This document shows, piece by piece, positions 1 through 11,697 of a DNA stretch of 64,000 nt. Position 1 is the stretch's first letter, and the number at the start of each line of letters is the position of its first letter. The stretch comes from Artocarpus heterophyllus. Its lineage: Eukaryota; Streptophyta; Magnoliopsida; Rosales; Moraceae. The stretch covers positions 1 through 64,000 of the forward strand of contig JAJQZP010000413.1 in NCBI GenBank assembly GCA_025403435.1, in the 5' to 3' direction. Made by a program: the position numbers and the translations under genes. The notes below the pieces were generated by a model. The model did no database searches. It was not told the origin of the DNA and saw only the letters and a program-made list of their open reading frames with translations.

Positions 1-1866
1 AGTTTCACTCTTAATCTCCCAATTGATCTAAATAATAATAAGACTGACTCCTTTTTTATAGAGGTTGGGCCTAGATGTCAGTCCTTATCAGATAATGCCT
101 CAAAATGCAAATCAGGAATCAAATTCAGATCAATATCTGATGAAATCCGTATGAAAACGTGTGATCTTTTTATCACATGGTCGGCATGCCAACCTGTCTA
201 ACTGACATGCTGAACTTGCCCCATCGGCGGGCCAAACATAAGGATCGGCATGCTGAACTATCGATAAAAATCTTAGCAAATCTTTTATTTTTACCTGATA
301 TTCTATAGGATAAAGTCTTAGTTTTAATTCAAATAAACCAATAAAAAAGTTATCTAATTAAAACAACTTTATCTAGCATGCCGAACTATCAATATCTGAT
401 GAAATCCGTGTGAAAACGTGTGATCTTTTTATCACACAGTCGGCATGCTGACCTGTCTAACTGACATCTGAACTTGCCCCATCGGCAGGCCAAACCTAAG
501 GATCGGCATGCCGAACTATTGATAAAAATCTCAGCAAATCTTTTATTTTTCACCTGATATTCTATAGGATAAAGTCTCAGTTTTAATTCAAATAAATCAA
601 TAAAAAAGTTATCTAATTAAAACAACTTTATCTAGATAATCTCTAGGAAAATAAATGAATTCCTAATAATTCAACAAGTTTATCTTGAATTAATTCAAAA
701 TTAATCCAACTAATAAACAGACATGAATTATTTGATTCTTCTGAATTTTAGCCAATCTGATAAATTTGACCTAAGTCACCAATTATTGGAGAAGCACGCC
801 ATATTGTTATAGGATTTTTGTGAACTAGCAAAGGGGACTTGATAGACCTATATAGTTCAAGCTCCTAATAATTATGAAACCCAATATCCTAGATATACAT
901 TTCATAATTATTAACTCCAACACTATTCCACTAAAAGCTTGGAGCTGCACTCTCGAACTATATAGAATTACGAAGCTCGTATAGCCAAGTCTCCTTGACA
1001 TATCATAGTGTATCGCATCCCTATAGGATTATCCATAATCGGCTTAAGGACAAGTTCTATCTTACCTTCCCAATTATTTTTATCTTACATTACATTATCT
1101 CACCATCAAAAAACTTACCATCCAAAGACGGTATACCATTCGGTTACACCTTTGTATCCAAATGGTTGAGCGCTCCAGTTTTTCAATTACAGGTTAACGC
1201 ATGTAAGAGGATATCACTACTCCTTAAGAAGAGCTATGGATTCCATATCTATAAATAACGGGTCTATGCTATCAAGAGTCATGTCTCCAACATACCGGCA
1301 TACGTACCACTATTAAAATGTAGGTGTCACCTTTTGGTACATCAAAAGATACAAGTCAAGACAACGGGTCTACTTTTCATCTCAAGATTAAGATATAATA
1401 CAAATAATTGTCTAAAGTGAATCGATTTGCTGAGACAGAATTATTAATCCAAATCAATTCACTTTATGTCTCAATCCAACACATCGTCACCTATAACAAT
1501 GTGCCAATGTTTCTATTCGTAGAGTCCACCTCCGAAGGTCAAGACAAACTATCTCCCCATAGGGATATAGACAACATAACATTCTTTACATGAATAAAGC
1601 ACCCCACTTTATTCCCTCGATTGCAGATCTTATGATTTAGACCGTCACCTTAAGAATCGCATATTCAGCATAATCTATCCATCATATGCCCAATTCTTAA
1701 AGGTTTAGACCAACAGTCTTAGACTATTGTTTGTTTAACATACATTAAACAAATATGAACGTAAAGAGGACGAGATTTAGTATATTAATAAATAAATTCT
1801 TCATTGATAAAAATGCCTCCAAAAACATATTACATTTTTTACTCCTTAGGGCATACACGTCTAACA
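1..1866 (-). repeat. LTR of a copia-like retrotransposon, cut by the window start
   Basis: Read on the minus strand it starts at 1866 with TGTTAG and matches, base for base over long stretches, the complete solo LTR at 9265-11300, in the opposite orientation. Position 1 corresponds to about 10945 of that copy, so roughly 355 bases are missing beyond the window edge. It may be a solo LTR or the 5' LTR of an element lying to the left; the window cannot tell. Open frames inside it (for example 1408-1593) are also found in the other copy and are taken as chance frames. The superfamily is inferred only from the TGTTGG...CCAACA type ends. Confidence 0.8.
131..635. repeat. 259-bp tandem duplication inside the LTR
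   Basis: The sequence starting CAATATCTGATGAAATCCG at 131 recurs at 390, and the matching ends ATCTAG lie at 371-376 and 630-635, giving a period of 259 bases. A 13-base joint (CATGCCGAACTAT) between the copies resembles the GGCATGCCGAACTA motif within the unit. The related LTR at 9265-11300 has only one copy. Confidence 0.8.
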
Positions 1867-1884
1867 ACTAGAAGCTGAAATTGT

Positions 1885-3025
1885 TAGTTCTTGAAATTTC
1901 TTAGATTTGCATCTGCCTATGTATTCAATTACTTATATTTTATATCATTTTTGATGCAACAAGCCAAAACTGGTGAGACAAATGATGTTGATCAATTAGT
2001 GTTATGGATAACAACATGTGAAAATAAAAAAGAGAAATTAGAAAGGAGGATAGTAAATATTATACAGATAGAATAGAAAGTGAATGCTTAATCTCTCCAG
2101 TTTAGCTAAGTTTATCTTATAGAAAAAATATAATATGTTTCAATCTGTCACAGGATAAAATGAGTGAATTACATCAACAATGATTGTTGCCAATCGGGTG
2201 CAAGGATCATATTCTAACCCAAGTACTTAGAAAGCCCAAACATTTTGATCGTATTCAAGGAGTTGGACATGGTCTAATTTTAAAAATATACTTTAAAGAC
2301 AAAAGCAAAAGTAAAAGTTTAAGAGAACAGGAAGCAGAATTGATGAGAAAATAATGAGCAATATTCCAAATACAGCAATCAAAATTGAAAAACCAAATAG
2401 AGTTGAACCAACAAGAACTCAACCAAATTGGAGAGTTTTGGACTAGAATAGAAGAAAGAAATGGTCTTTAGCATACTAATCTCATGACAAAATCTCCAAT
2501 TTCACATGTTGAATGAAGAGACTTTAGGCCTAAACTCTCAAAATAAAGAAGATGACGGACGGACAAACTACTTCCAATATAGTGTCTCCGATTTTGCATA
2601 CTAGTGATGCTTCAATCCCAGACTATGGAAGTGAAGAAGATGGTGAGCAACATGCTACATTTAGAATAGTGTCCCTAATTTCATATATTGGTGAGGATTC
2701 AAATTTGAACCCTCAAAATGAATTTTTGAAGGTTAATAACAAATATCTACTTTGCTATTAAGTTAGTTGAAAATCTATTTGTTAGTAGCTGTTGGGTCGA
2801 TCAATTAACAATCTAGTTGCTATTGGTAGTATTATAGAAATTGGTGGATCATGTCCTATGATACATATAGTACCTTTAGGGGGAAAAGAATTTTTGCGCC
2901 TTTGTTCATATTCCCTGCAAGAGGATGCCCTGATACCCAGTTCTGTGTATGTGGAAGAACAATTGAAACTGTTGGGAAGGCAATTGGGGCACATATGGCA
3001 TGGCCCAAGTAGAGAGTTGTGTTGA
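1885..3025 (+). pseudogene. Decayed plant En/Spm-type transposase fragment
   Basis: Several broken plus-strand frames together resemble the C-terminal half of the plant transposase family found with En/Spm (CACTA) elements (Transposase_24-like). A first part near 1960-2060 matches the region between the conserved tryptophan segment and the GVGH segment. GVGHGLILKIYF is readable near 2260-2300. A Gln- and Glu-rich coiled-coil-like stretch follows at about 2310-2470. The most conserved piece is at 2792-3025, with the pattern VAIGSIIEIGG, CPMIH, VPLGGKEF, and near the end GHIWHGPSREL. Stops and frame changes between the parts show that it is dead. The family call rests on remembered motif patterns, not a search. 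No CACTA terminal repeats were found, so the element's limits are unknown. Confidence 0.6.
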
Positions 3026-3030
3026 CACAG

Positions 3031-3075
3031 GTGTATGTGTGTGTATATATATATGTATGTATGTATGTATGTATA
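3031..3075. repeat. GT/TA/GTAT microsatellite
   Basis: A run of GTGTGTG, then TATATATATA, then five or so GTAT repeats. Simple sequence repeat directly after the transposase remnant. Confidence 0.9.
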
Positions 3076-3839
3076 TTGGATCATAGAAAATTATAGTTAA
3101 TATCTTACTATAGTTATGTAATCCTTTTACAATTAACTATCAGAATGTTGCTTTTGTGCAAGGATAGAAGGAAACTCATAAAGAATAATCTCCCAAATTC
3201 AAACCCACCATAAGATACCAAAAGAACCTTTTTCGCAACTTCCTTTTGAACACCAATTTGAGCCTTGCCATCTCAAAATTAATCCATTCACACCATCACG
3301 ATATGAGGCTCAAGATTAGCGCATTCAAACTAGTACTTCATATAATAGTGAGATAACCAACGACCCAATAAAATAGTTGGAAGACATGTCGACACTTGTC
3401 AAAATATGGGGAATTGAAGGGTGATACAAGTTCCGTTGGAAAAAACAAGTTTTTGTTTATCAATAACTTTTTTATGTCCCCCATGACAATCTTATACAGT
3501 TTTGCATGATAAAGGCAATGTCCATTAATTGTGTTGCAGTCTAGTCTATATGAGGTAAGGGATATCTCTGATGATCAACTTTTGTCTTCTTGTTTTAATG
3601 ATTATAGGTAAAAAGGCTTGTATTTTGGATTTTAGACACCTACATAGCACGATGATCCAATCAAATGGATTTATAATTATACATTCATAAATCCACATGT
3701 TTGCTATGTTAATATTGGATATTTCTACACATGTTTGCTATGTCAATATTGGATATTTCTACAATCAAGCATAAGATGTAGTTGATAATCTAGTTAAAAC
3801 TATAGATAGAGGTCTTGCTTTCCTTCCATATGGCCAAGT

Positions 3840-4000
3840 CACGTGATTTTTAAGCTGTTTGAAAGAACAGTTGAAATCAACAGTTTTAATTTGAAGACTG
3901 TAAAAAATAGAGCTTTTATACTATAGCAATTTTTAACTTTTTGCTACACTGTGAGAGCTTTATACTGTTTATAATTGTAACTAATGGTTCCAACCGTTCT
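3840..4000. repeat. Possible remnant of a small MITE-like repeat
   Basis: The internal stretch around 3945-3975 (GCTACACTGTGAGAGCTTTATACTGT, split here by family variation) resembles the inner parts of the elements at 15635-15797 and 53006-53166. No clear terminal inverted repeat is left here, so the limits are approximate. Confidence 0.35.
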
Positions 4001-4670
4001 TCTAGATGGCCTACTTGATAATATTTTATTTCTCGTTAATTGAATTATTAATAGTTTAAATTTAGTTTTCTAGTGTATATTGGGTTTCATGACTCATCGC
4101 ACCATATATGGACACAATTTACTATACAAACCCACTCCATGGAAATACACATAAGGAGTTAGAGTGATTTACACAAATGTCTACTAGACTATAGGTAAAA
4201 ATCACTATAGCCATGAATTGTAATAAAAAAGAATCAACCCTATTATTTCCTTATTGAAATGTAAAAAATAAAATAAATTGGAACGTTTTATAATGAATAG
4301 GTAATTATTCTGATTATACAAAACATGGAAAAAAGAAACGACTAGCTTATTTGAGTATTATGCTGTTTCATGCAGGTCATTAAAGCTTCATTACTATTTT
4401 GAAAAAAAAAAGAAAAAAGAAATGCTCCGTTAAGGCAACACATAAATGGGCAATTACCCCTTAAAAAAGGCAATTAGCAATTAATTCAGAAATGCCTCGT
4501 TAATAAAAAAAATGAAATAGAAAACCTTCATTATTTAAACTACAGAAACCTTAACTCGACCCAACCACCATCTCCGTTGAAGCCAAAACCACTCCTGCAC
4601 AAAATCGTCGATCAAGCGTCCTATCTCGCATAATTTAGATTGTTCATTATTGTCCTTTAAATATCATAAT

Positions 4671-5125
4671 GATAATAACCAAGACAACTTTCTGTATGTG
4701 ATAGCTTGAACTTATTTTGGCGTGATTATTTTTTATTTTTTTTTCCTTTTTGGAGTTAGAAAGCTGAATAGTTATGTGCAACTTTTGCATATGAGAAACT
4801 GAGATAAAAAGAACATCTATTAGGGAGAAATTGTGAAGTGTATAAACTATAAACTTATATATATCATTACCGTAATTTATATATCATTATGGTAATGACC
4901 AATAACAACTTTCTATACATGACATTTTGAACCAATTGGGGCGTAATTATTTTATAATTTTTTCCTTTTTAGAGTTAGAAAACTGAATAATTTTGTGCAA
5001 TTTATGCGTACAAGAAACTTATGTAAGAAAAAAAACATATATTATAAAAAAATCGTGAAGACTATAAAAAAATTATCTTATACATATTATTATCGTAATT
5101 TATATATTGTTATAGTAATGATCAT
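4671..5125. repeat. Tandem duplication of about 220 bp
   Basis: A segment starting GATAATAACCAAGACAACTT at 4671 is repeated with divergence from 4891 (GGTAATGACCAATAACAACT), and the start of a third copy appears at about 5114. Shared inner landmarks are the TTTTTCCTTTTTGGAGTTAG-type stretch and the GTGCAACTTTTGCAT-type stretch. The short open frame at 4995-5201 lies in the second copy and is taken as chance. Function unknown. Confidence 0.7.
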
Positions 5126-7369
5126 ATCAAATTGTGGCAACGGAAACAATGAATGTGAACCAAATATAAAACAGCGGGGACATCAAAAATTATTGAAATA
5201 ATAAAGAATAAAAAATCTGTTATATAACCTGAATAAATGCTTACTGATGTGAATTCAATGTGTAATTAATCAAATGAAGCAAAGAAAAAAAACCCATATT
5301 TCAATAGCAAAGAATCAAATCAAGCAATGCTGAGGGGAAGTCAACGGGCAATTAATCAAAATCAACTAAAAAAACCATATTAACTAACCCCGTGTATATA
5401 AAAAAGATGGAATTAACATATCCTTCATTATAATACTAATATACAATGAATAAAAAATGCCAAAAATTGTTTAAGCTTACAAAATTAAACACTAAGGAAT
5501 AATGAGCATTTCAAGTCATTAATTTAAAAAGTAGAAAATCTTGTAATATTTTTTATAATTAGACAAATTCAAATTCAATAAGTGCAAAACAGGCACTTTT
5601 TGTAAATACTTTCGAAGGGTTAAAGGCATGTCTGCATAAGTTTTTTTAAATCCTTAATATGATATTGTTAAATCATGGCTATCCATGTATATTTTTTTGT
5701 AATAATTTCTTTAATCAATTTTCTATTTTTACGAGTATAAAGCTTTTTCGATGTTCAACGATATTCTTAAAAGAGTAAATAGTTTAAAGAAACCACATCG
5801 GATCCGAGTGACTGTAAGTTAATTTATATATCACCAATAATTATTGTTATATTATATTATTCTACATCAAGTGAAACATATGTTGTTTTGTAAATAGTGC
5901 CCTCATCCACCATCAAATATAAATGCTAATACTATATAATGTATACGCTTATTGATTCTACCTTTGGAGCTATATATATGAGAGAAGAAGGGGTAAGTGC
6001 ATAATCTTATTATGTCAAATTGAGTCTAGAGTTATGAAAAATATAAATTTAAGAAATTATTCTATTTTTTGTATAGTTTTTCAGGAAGCAAACCATCAAC
6101 GAAATTGCCTATAACTCCATTTCTTTAGAATAAGGTTTTGATGTCTAATGCCTTTATTTAATTTAGTGATCATCATGGACCTACTTTTTTTAATTTGATT
6201 TAGTCAATTTTTTTAAACGTTAATTTATTATATTTTGAGTCATCATTCTGTCAGTGACTTATAAGTAGTAAAATATATCTCCCTTCCTTGTGTAAAAGTT
6301 GTATTACTTGTATGCATAATAAATTTATAGAATTTTTAAAATGAAAAAAATATTTTACACGATATTTATTTTTAGAAGTATGGAGAATTTTTTTCCAAAA
6401 AAAAAAAAAGAAGGTACCCAGGACCCGTGTGGCAGTAAAGCATTAGATTACGCTCCCGTCTAAAACATGTAATTTTGGTTGCTATCTATTCTCAGCAACT
6501 TTTAATGGCATCTTGATTAAGGGAGGCTTTTAATAATTTATCTTATGCTCTTAATGGTGATTAAAAACCATCATTGCTTGGGGTCTTTTTAGTTGTGTAC
6601 ATTCATTTGCAATACCTTAGGAAAAAAAAAAAAAAAAAAAGCTAAGAAAATGAATCTAACAGAGAAATAAGAGAGTATTCCCATGTTGTGCTGGCTGCTA
6701 ATTCAGCAAAAACACCACTCCCAAAACAAATATTGAATTTCAAACGATCTTTCTATCTTTTTTTTCTTCATTAAAAAAATAATGCATGTGGCCCACAGAA
6801 TTATGCCAGTAGTACAAAATTCGTAGTAGAGAAATAAGTTATATCACATCCTTCCAATTTATTTATTTATTTAATTTAAAAGCTAAGACTTCCTCTTTTT
6901 TTGCTTTTGCTTAGTGCATCTCTATTACGTTAGCAAAAAGACTATCTCCTTAAAAGGTGATTCCAAATCTAAGGTAGGAAATCTATGCTCAGTATGAAAC
7001 TAAATAATGAGGAATCTATGTTACCGTTTTTAAGTTAGAGAGCACAAAGAGATTGATTTGGTAACATTTACCCTACGAATTCAAAATCCAACTTTGTTGT
7101 CTTCACTTTGAAAGAAAAGAAAAAAAAAAGTGATTCTCTTTTTCTTATAAAGGGTTTTTACTCATAAAACAAAAATATGAGTTTTATGAGCCTACATAAT
7201 AAAAAAGAAAAGAAAACTATATGAATAATATCCTCTATGAACACTCTTCGTTAAAAATGTAATCCTCTCTTTCGCTTTTCAAAATTACTATTTTTTAATT
7301 ATTTTCATTTTAATTTGATTTATTATTTGATATTTTGGCCGTGATTTAAGCAAACAAATTCTAACTTTT
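5126..7369. other. AT-rich non-genic stretch
   Basis: No open frame of note, no recognisable protein similarity and no clear repeat structure apart from A- and T-runs. Confidence 0.6.
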
Positions 7370-7815
7370 TCCCTTCTCTCTCTAGGCCGCTCTCTCTCGA
7401 TGTTTCTCCATCCTCTTTCTCCACTCTGCTCGCCTCTCAGACTCCCTCTTAGATCTCTCTCCACTCTCTCTCCGTCTCCGATCTCATAGAGATCTCCGGC
7501 AAGTATAGGGCAATTCGCGCCAAATTCGAATTGGTACGAAGAAGGACACTCTTGGCACGGCGTCTCTGCCTTTCTCTTCTCTTCTCCTTACCTTATCTCT
7601 CTTTGCAATCTCTTCATCGGCGCCGTTGCAGCGCCGATGAAGGTGGCGCTGGATCTCGTCTCTGATCAGCGCCTCCACCTATCTCTCCACTACTCTCTCT
7701 TCATCGGCGCTGTTGCAGCGACCGACACCCCGCCTCTCTCTGTTCTCTGCTTTCTCTTCAAGTGTTCCTGTCTTGACGTGATCTAGATCTGAAGCTGAGT
7801 CGGTTTTTCCTGGTA
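7370..7815. other. CT-rich, higher-GC island resembling a 5' leader
   Basis: This stretch is much richer in C, G and CT runs than its surroundings. On the plus strand it ends with CCTGGTAAGAAGG, which reads like a splice donor, so it could be the first exon or leader of a lost gene or a captured gene fragment in a transposon. It holds a perfect 12-bp inverted repeat at 7612-7642 (CTTCATCGGCGC, seven-base loop, GCGCCGATGAAG) and a degenerate repeat of the same sequence near 7700. No protein similarity was recognised in either strand; the minus-strand frame at 7484-7678 is not convincing. Confidence 0.4.
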
Positions 7816-8251
7816 AGAAGGTAATGAATGTTTCGCATTATTTGCTAAATGCTTGTTGTGTGATAATTATTCAGTAGAAATACTGCATCTTTGGCAAGAA
7901 TTACATCATTTATTTGAATTCGAACTTTTCCCTGGAATTTTTAGTCATGGACTTTCCACGTATCAAGATTGCAGAGGAGAAGTTGATAAATACTTGAATA
8001 TTGAGGTTCAATCATGTTTTGTAGTTTTACATATACATGCTCATCTAGTGGTAATGTCCTTTTTATGATAAATGTCATTGATTAGTCTTATTGTGAACGA
8101 TTAGATCTTTTGTTGCTTGATTTTTGATCATATAGATATGTGTTTGTTGTCGTTGCTTTTTTTTTTTCATAAAGTTTGTTTTTTGGTTGGCGTGTTGACA
8201 GTGATTAGATACTGCAAATTAGTGATTGATTTCTGCGGTGTTAACTGTTAG

Positions 8252-8282
<31 letters not shown>

Positions 8283-8580
8283 TTGAATCTGTGAAATGGA
8301 AGATTGAAACGGATTTCTGAGTTGGTTTCTTCCATTTAAAAGGTTACATAGAAAACCAAAATAATGGATAAACAGGCATTTGGATCTTTATTTTTTTTTT
8401 CAATTTTTTAATTTTGTTTTTATTTGTATGATAATTTGTATAATCTAGTCATATTTATATAATGATTTTATAATGTTAGTATTTTGCAATGATTTTGCAG
8501 AAAAATTATAATACGGTGGTATTTGTTAGAAAAAAATAATATGTTTTTTTTTGCTATATTAGTTTTTTACAGAATTTCGT
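7816..8580. other. Non-genic stretch with long T-run
   Basis: Nothing recognisable apart from a poly-T run of about 30 bases at 8251-8279 and a shorter one near 8160. Confidence 0.6.
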
Positions 8581-8589
8581 GAGTTTTGT

Positions 8590-9120
8590 CTAGTTATGGC
8601 GAGTTTTGGGGTGAAACTTGGTGGGTTTTATGTTGGATCTTGGTGGGTTCCTACGAGTTATAGCAGGTTCTCTGTTGGAACCTGGTGGGTTTTACAACAG
8701 AACCTGGCAAGTTCTGGCTAGTTTTGGGATGAAACCCATTGGATTCCAAGACGAAATCTTGTACGTTAAAAAATATGTTAGAATCAGGTAGGTTTCAAGT
8801 TGGAACCTGACAGGTTACAACTCAACACCCGCGTCCGTGACCGAAGGCGATTGGCGCTTCTTTATTTTTAAAAAAATATGCTGGAATTTCGTAAGTTCTA
8901 AGTTGAACCTGACAGGTTACAACTCGGCATTCATGTCGGCAACTAGAGGCAGTAGGTGCTTCTTTGTTTATAAACAAATATGTTAGAATCTGGTACGTTT
9001 CAAGTTGGAACCTGGTATGTTACAATCTGACACCTTGCTCCAACAACCGAAGGCAGGTTTTGACGGATTCTATGACGGAACCTGGTGGGCTTCGAGACGA
9101 AATCTAGCAGGTTCTATTTT
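8590..9120. repeat. Degenerate tandem repeats downstream of the TNL gene
   Basis: Three diverged units of about 97-102 bases can be aligned at about 8762-8858, 8859-8960 and 8961-9057. They share ATATGTTAGAATC, GGTTTCAAGTTGGAACCTG and GGTTACAA. Shorter variations of GAACCTGGTGGGTT fill 8600-8760. Related sequence lies downstream of the other TNL 3' ends at about 20757-20960 and 28220-28430, so it is an old part of the TNL 3' flank rather than of the solo LTR. Confidence 0.7.
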
Positions 9121-10426
9121 GGCATCTTGCATGAGTGAGTGAGAGAAAGAATAACTTGGCTTTTTTTAATAAATTCTCAATTTCTAGAAAAGGGGCAGTT
9201 TTAATATGTGGTTTGTTGGAGGGCATTTTTTATAAGTTGGTGTATTTGGGGGCATTCTTATAAGTGTTGGATATGTATGCCCTAAGAAGTAAAAATGTAA
9301 TATGTTTTTGGAGACATTTTTTATCAATAAAGAATTTATTTATTTACATATACCAAATCTTGTCCTCTTTACATTCATATTTGTTGAATGTATGTTAAGC
9401 AAATAGTAGTCTGAGACTGTCGGTCTAAACCTTTAAGAATTGGGTATATGATGGACTGATTATGCGGAAGACATGATTCTTAAGGTGACAGTCTAAAACA
9501 TATGATCTGCAATCGAGGGAATAAAGTTGGGCGCTTTATTTATGCAAAGATTGTTATATTGTCTATATCCCTATTGGAAGATGGTTTGTCTTGACCATCG
9601 GAGTTGGACTCCGTGAATAGAAATATTGGCACGTTGTCATAGGTGACGATGTATTGGATCGGGACACAAAGTGAATTGATTTGGATTAATAATTTTGTCT
9701 TAGCAAATTGATTCACTTTAGACAATCATTTGTATTGTATCTTAATCCTGAGATGGATAGTGGGCCCGTTGTCTCGACTTGTGTCTTTTGATGTACCAAA
9801 GGGTGACTCCCACATCTCAATAGTGGTATGCATGCCGGTACAGTTGGAGGCATGACTCTTGATAGCGTAGACTTGTTATTCATAGATATGGAATCCATAG
9901 CTCCTCTTTAGGAGTATGATATCCTCTTATATGCATTATCCTGTAATTGAAAAACTGGAGCGCTTAACCATTTGGATACATAGGTGTAACCGAATGATAT
10001 ACTATCTTTGGATGGTAAGTTTTTTAATGGTGAGATAATGAAACATAAGATAAAAATAATCGGGAAGGTAAGACAGAACTTATCCTTAAGCTGATTATGG
10101 ATTATCATATGAGGATATGATACACTTTGATATGTCATGCAGACTTAGCTATACGGGCTTCGTAATTCTATAAAGTTCGAGAGTGCAGCTCCAAGCTTTT
10201 AGTGGAGCAGCGTTGGAGTTGATAATTATGAAATGTATATCTGGGATATTGCGTTTCATAATTATCGAGAGCTTGAACTTTATAGTTCGATTTTGGTTCC
10301 CTTTGCTAGCTCACAAAATCTTGTAACGATACGGCGTGCTTTTTCAATAATTAGTGACTTATGTCGGATTTATCGGATTAGTTTAAAATTTGAAAGAATC
10401 AAATAATTCATGTTTGTTTATTGGTT

Positions 10427-10479
10427 ACAAGTTTATCTTAAATTAATTTTGTAATAAAATTAATTTAAGATAAACTTGT
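10427..10479. repeat. Perfect 24-bp inverted repeat (hairpin) in the LTR
   Basis: The left arm 10427-10450 begins ACAAGTTTATCTTAAATT. The right arm 10456-10479 is its exact reverse complement, and the loop is GTAAT. A further copy of AAGATAAACTTGTTGAATTA follows near 10542. The related LTR at 1-1866 has only one arm (around 680), so the fold-back arose after the two copies split. Confidence 0.9.
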
Positions 10480-10713
10480 TGAATTATGGGGATCGAATAA
10501 TTCTTGTCTATTTCGGTTGATTTAATTGGATAAATTAAATCAAGATAAACTTGTTGAATTATTGTGAATTGATTTATTTTCTTAGAGATTATCTTGATAA
10601 AGTTTGTTTTGATCAGATAACTTCTCTATTGGGTTATTTGAATCAAAACTGAGACTTTATCATATAAAATCTCGGGTGAAAAATAAAAGATTTGCGGAGA
10701 TATTTATGCGGCA

Positions 10714-10772
10714 GTTCGGCCTGCTGATCTGCGTGTTCGGCCTGCCGATGGGGTCTGTTCGGCCTGCCAATC
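10714..10772 (+). repeat. Three GTTCGGCCTGCCGA-type motifs
   Basis: Units GTTCGGCCTGCTGATC, GTTCGGCCTGCCGATG and GTTCGGCCTGCCAATC are spaced about 20-24 bases apart, upstream of the LTR's TATA box. The same motif is found in the unrelated chromovirus LTRs in this window. Confidence 0.85.
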
Positions 10773-10887
10773 AGCGAAAGATAAGATCACGCGTTTCTAT
10801 GCGAATCTTATCAGATATTGATCCAAACTTGATTCTGTTTTGAGTTTTTGAGACCTAATCTGATGAGGACTGACCCCAAGACCAATC

Positions 10888-10900
10888 TATATATAAAAGG
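10888..10900 (+). promoter_or_regulatory. TATA-like box of the solo LTR
   Basis: TATATATAAAAGG lies 113 bases downstream of the GGCCTGCCGA cluster, in a place suited to the LTR promoter. Its activity is inferred. Confidence 0.5.
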
Positions 10901-11697
10901 GAGTAAGTCTTATGATTACTCAGATCAATTGAGAGATTAAAAGTGATACTTTGCTACTAAGAATTTGCAAATTCCCTGAGAGCTTTTGTTCACAAATCAC
11001 GAATACTAGCTTTGGGTTCTCTCGATTGGTTGGAAGGAGAGTCACCGGTGGAAGAGCTGTACGTGTGAGCCCACACTCACTCCAATCGTGGATAAAGAAT
11101 AACAAAGAAGACCAAGTGGTTGAGGCTCTTCTGGAACGTTACTTTTCTTCACGGGTCGTGGGAGTTTTCGGTACATAAAGTTTAGTAAGATCTGTTTAAT
11201 TTATACATATAGCATGTCAAACTTGTGTTTTGAAAAAATACTCTAATATTAAAATTTTTTTCAATTTTTGCTGCGCACCTCACACCTATTTTTTCCAACA
11301 ATAAGTCCCTTTAAAGGGAATGAAACAAATGCTAATCCTCACATCTTTTTTGTTATTGATTGCCCATCAACCGGAATAGATGTCAAATTTACTTAGATGT
11401 CTATATTTAAATGGTATAATCTACTGGTTGTTTAGTTACATAAAAAGATATTTTAACAATTACATTATTAAGATTACTATTGCTTAAGTTTACTAACACT
11501 AGAAAGAGAATGAGATTGTTGTCATTCACACTATTAAATGGATAAACATGCAAAGGAAAATAATGATCTTCATTCCTATTGCTTTACTTTCCTCTCAATC
11601 CCGTTACCTGTCGTATTATATTACTTTATGGATTAGTAAACATGTCCTAAATTAGAACAAAGCAATAGATAGACCATAGCAGAGGGAATTGTAGCTA

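Larger units (their letters stand above)
9265..11300 (+). mobile_element. Solo LTR, copia-like, with perfect target-site duplication
   Basis: The element starts TGTTGGATATG and ends TTTTTTCCAACA, giving a 6-bp inverted terminal repeat (TGTTGG/CCAACA). It is flanked by ATAAG at 9260-9264 and ATAAG at 11301-11305, a perfect 5-bp target-site duplication. The length is 2036 bp with no coding region, PBS or second LTR, so it is a solo LTR left by recombination between two LTRs. Orientation is set by the TATA-like box at 10888. The paralogous flanks at about 21090 and 28550 lack it and show the empty site. The copia assignment is an inference from its ends. Confidence 0.9.

Noticed and set aside
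1408..1593. 61-codon frame with a partner at 9540-9725, as a conserved peptide
   Set aside because: Both lie within LTRs of the same family; the likeness follows from shared descent and differences do not favour silent sites in any way I can see.
8245..8280. Poly-T run as the poly-A tail of a retrogene or LINE
   Set aside because: No coding likeness on either strand next to it and no target-site duplication seen.
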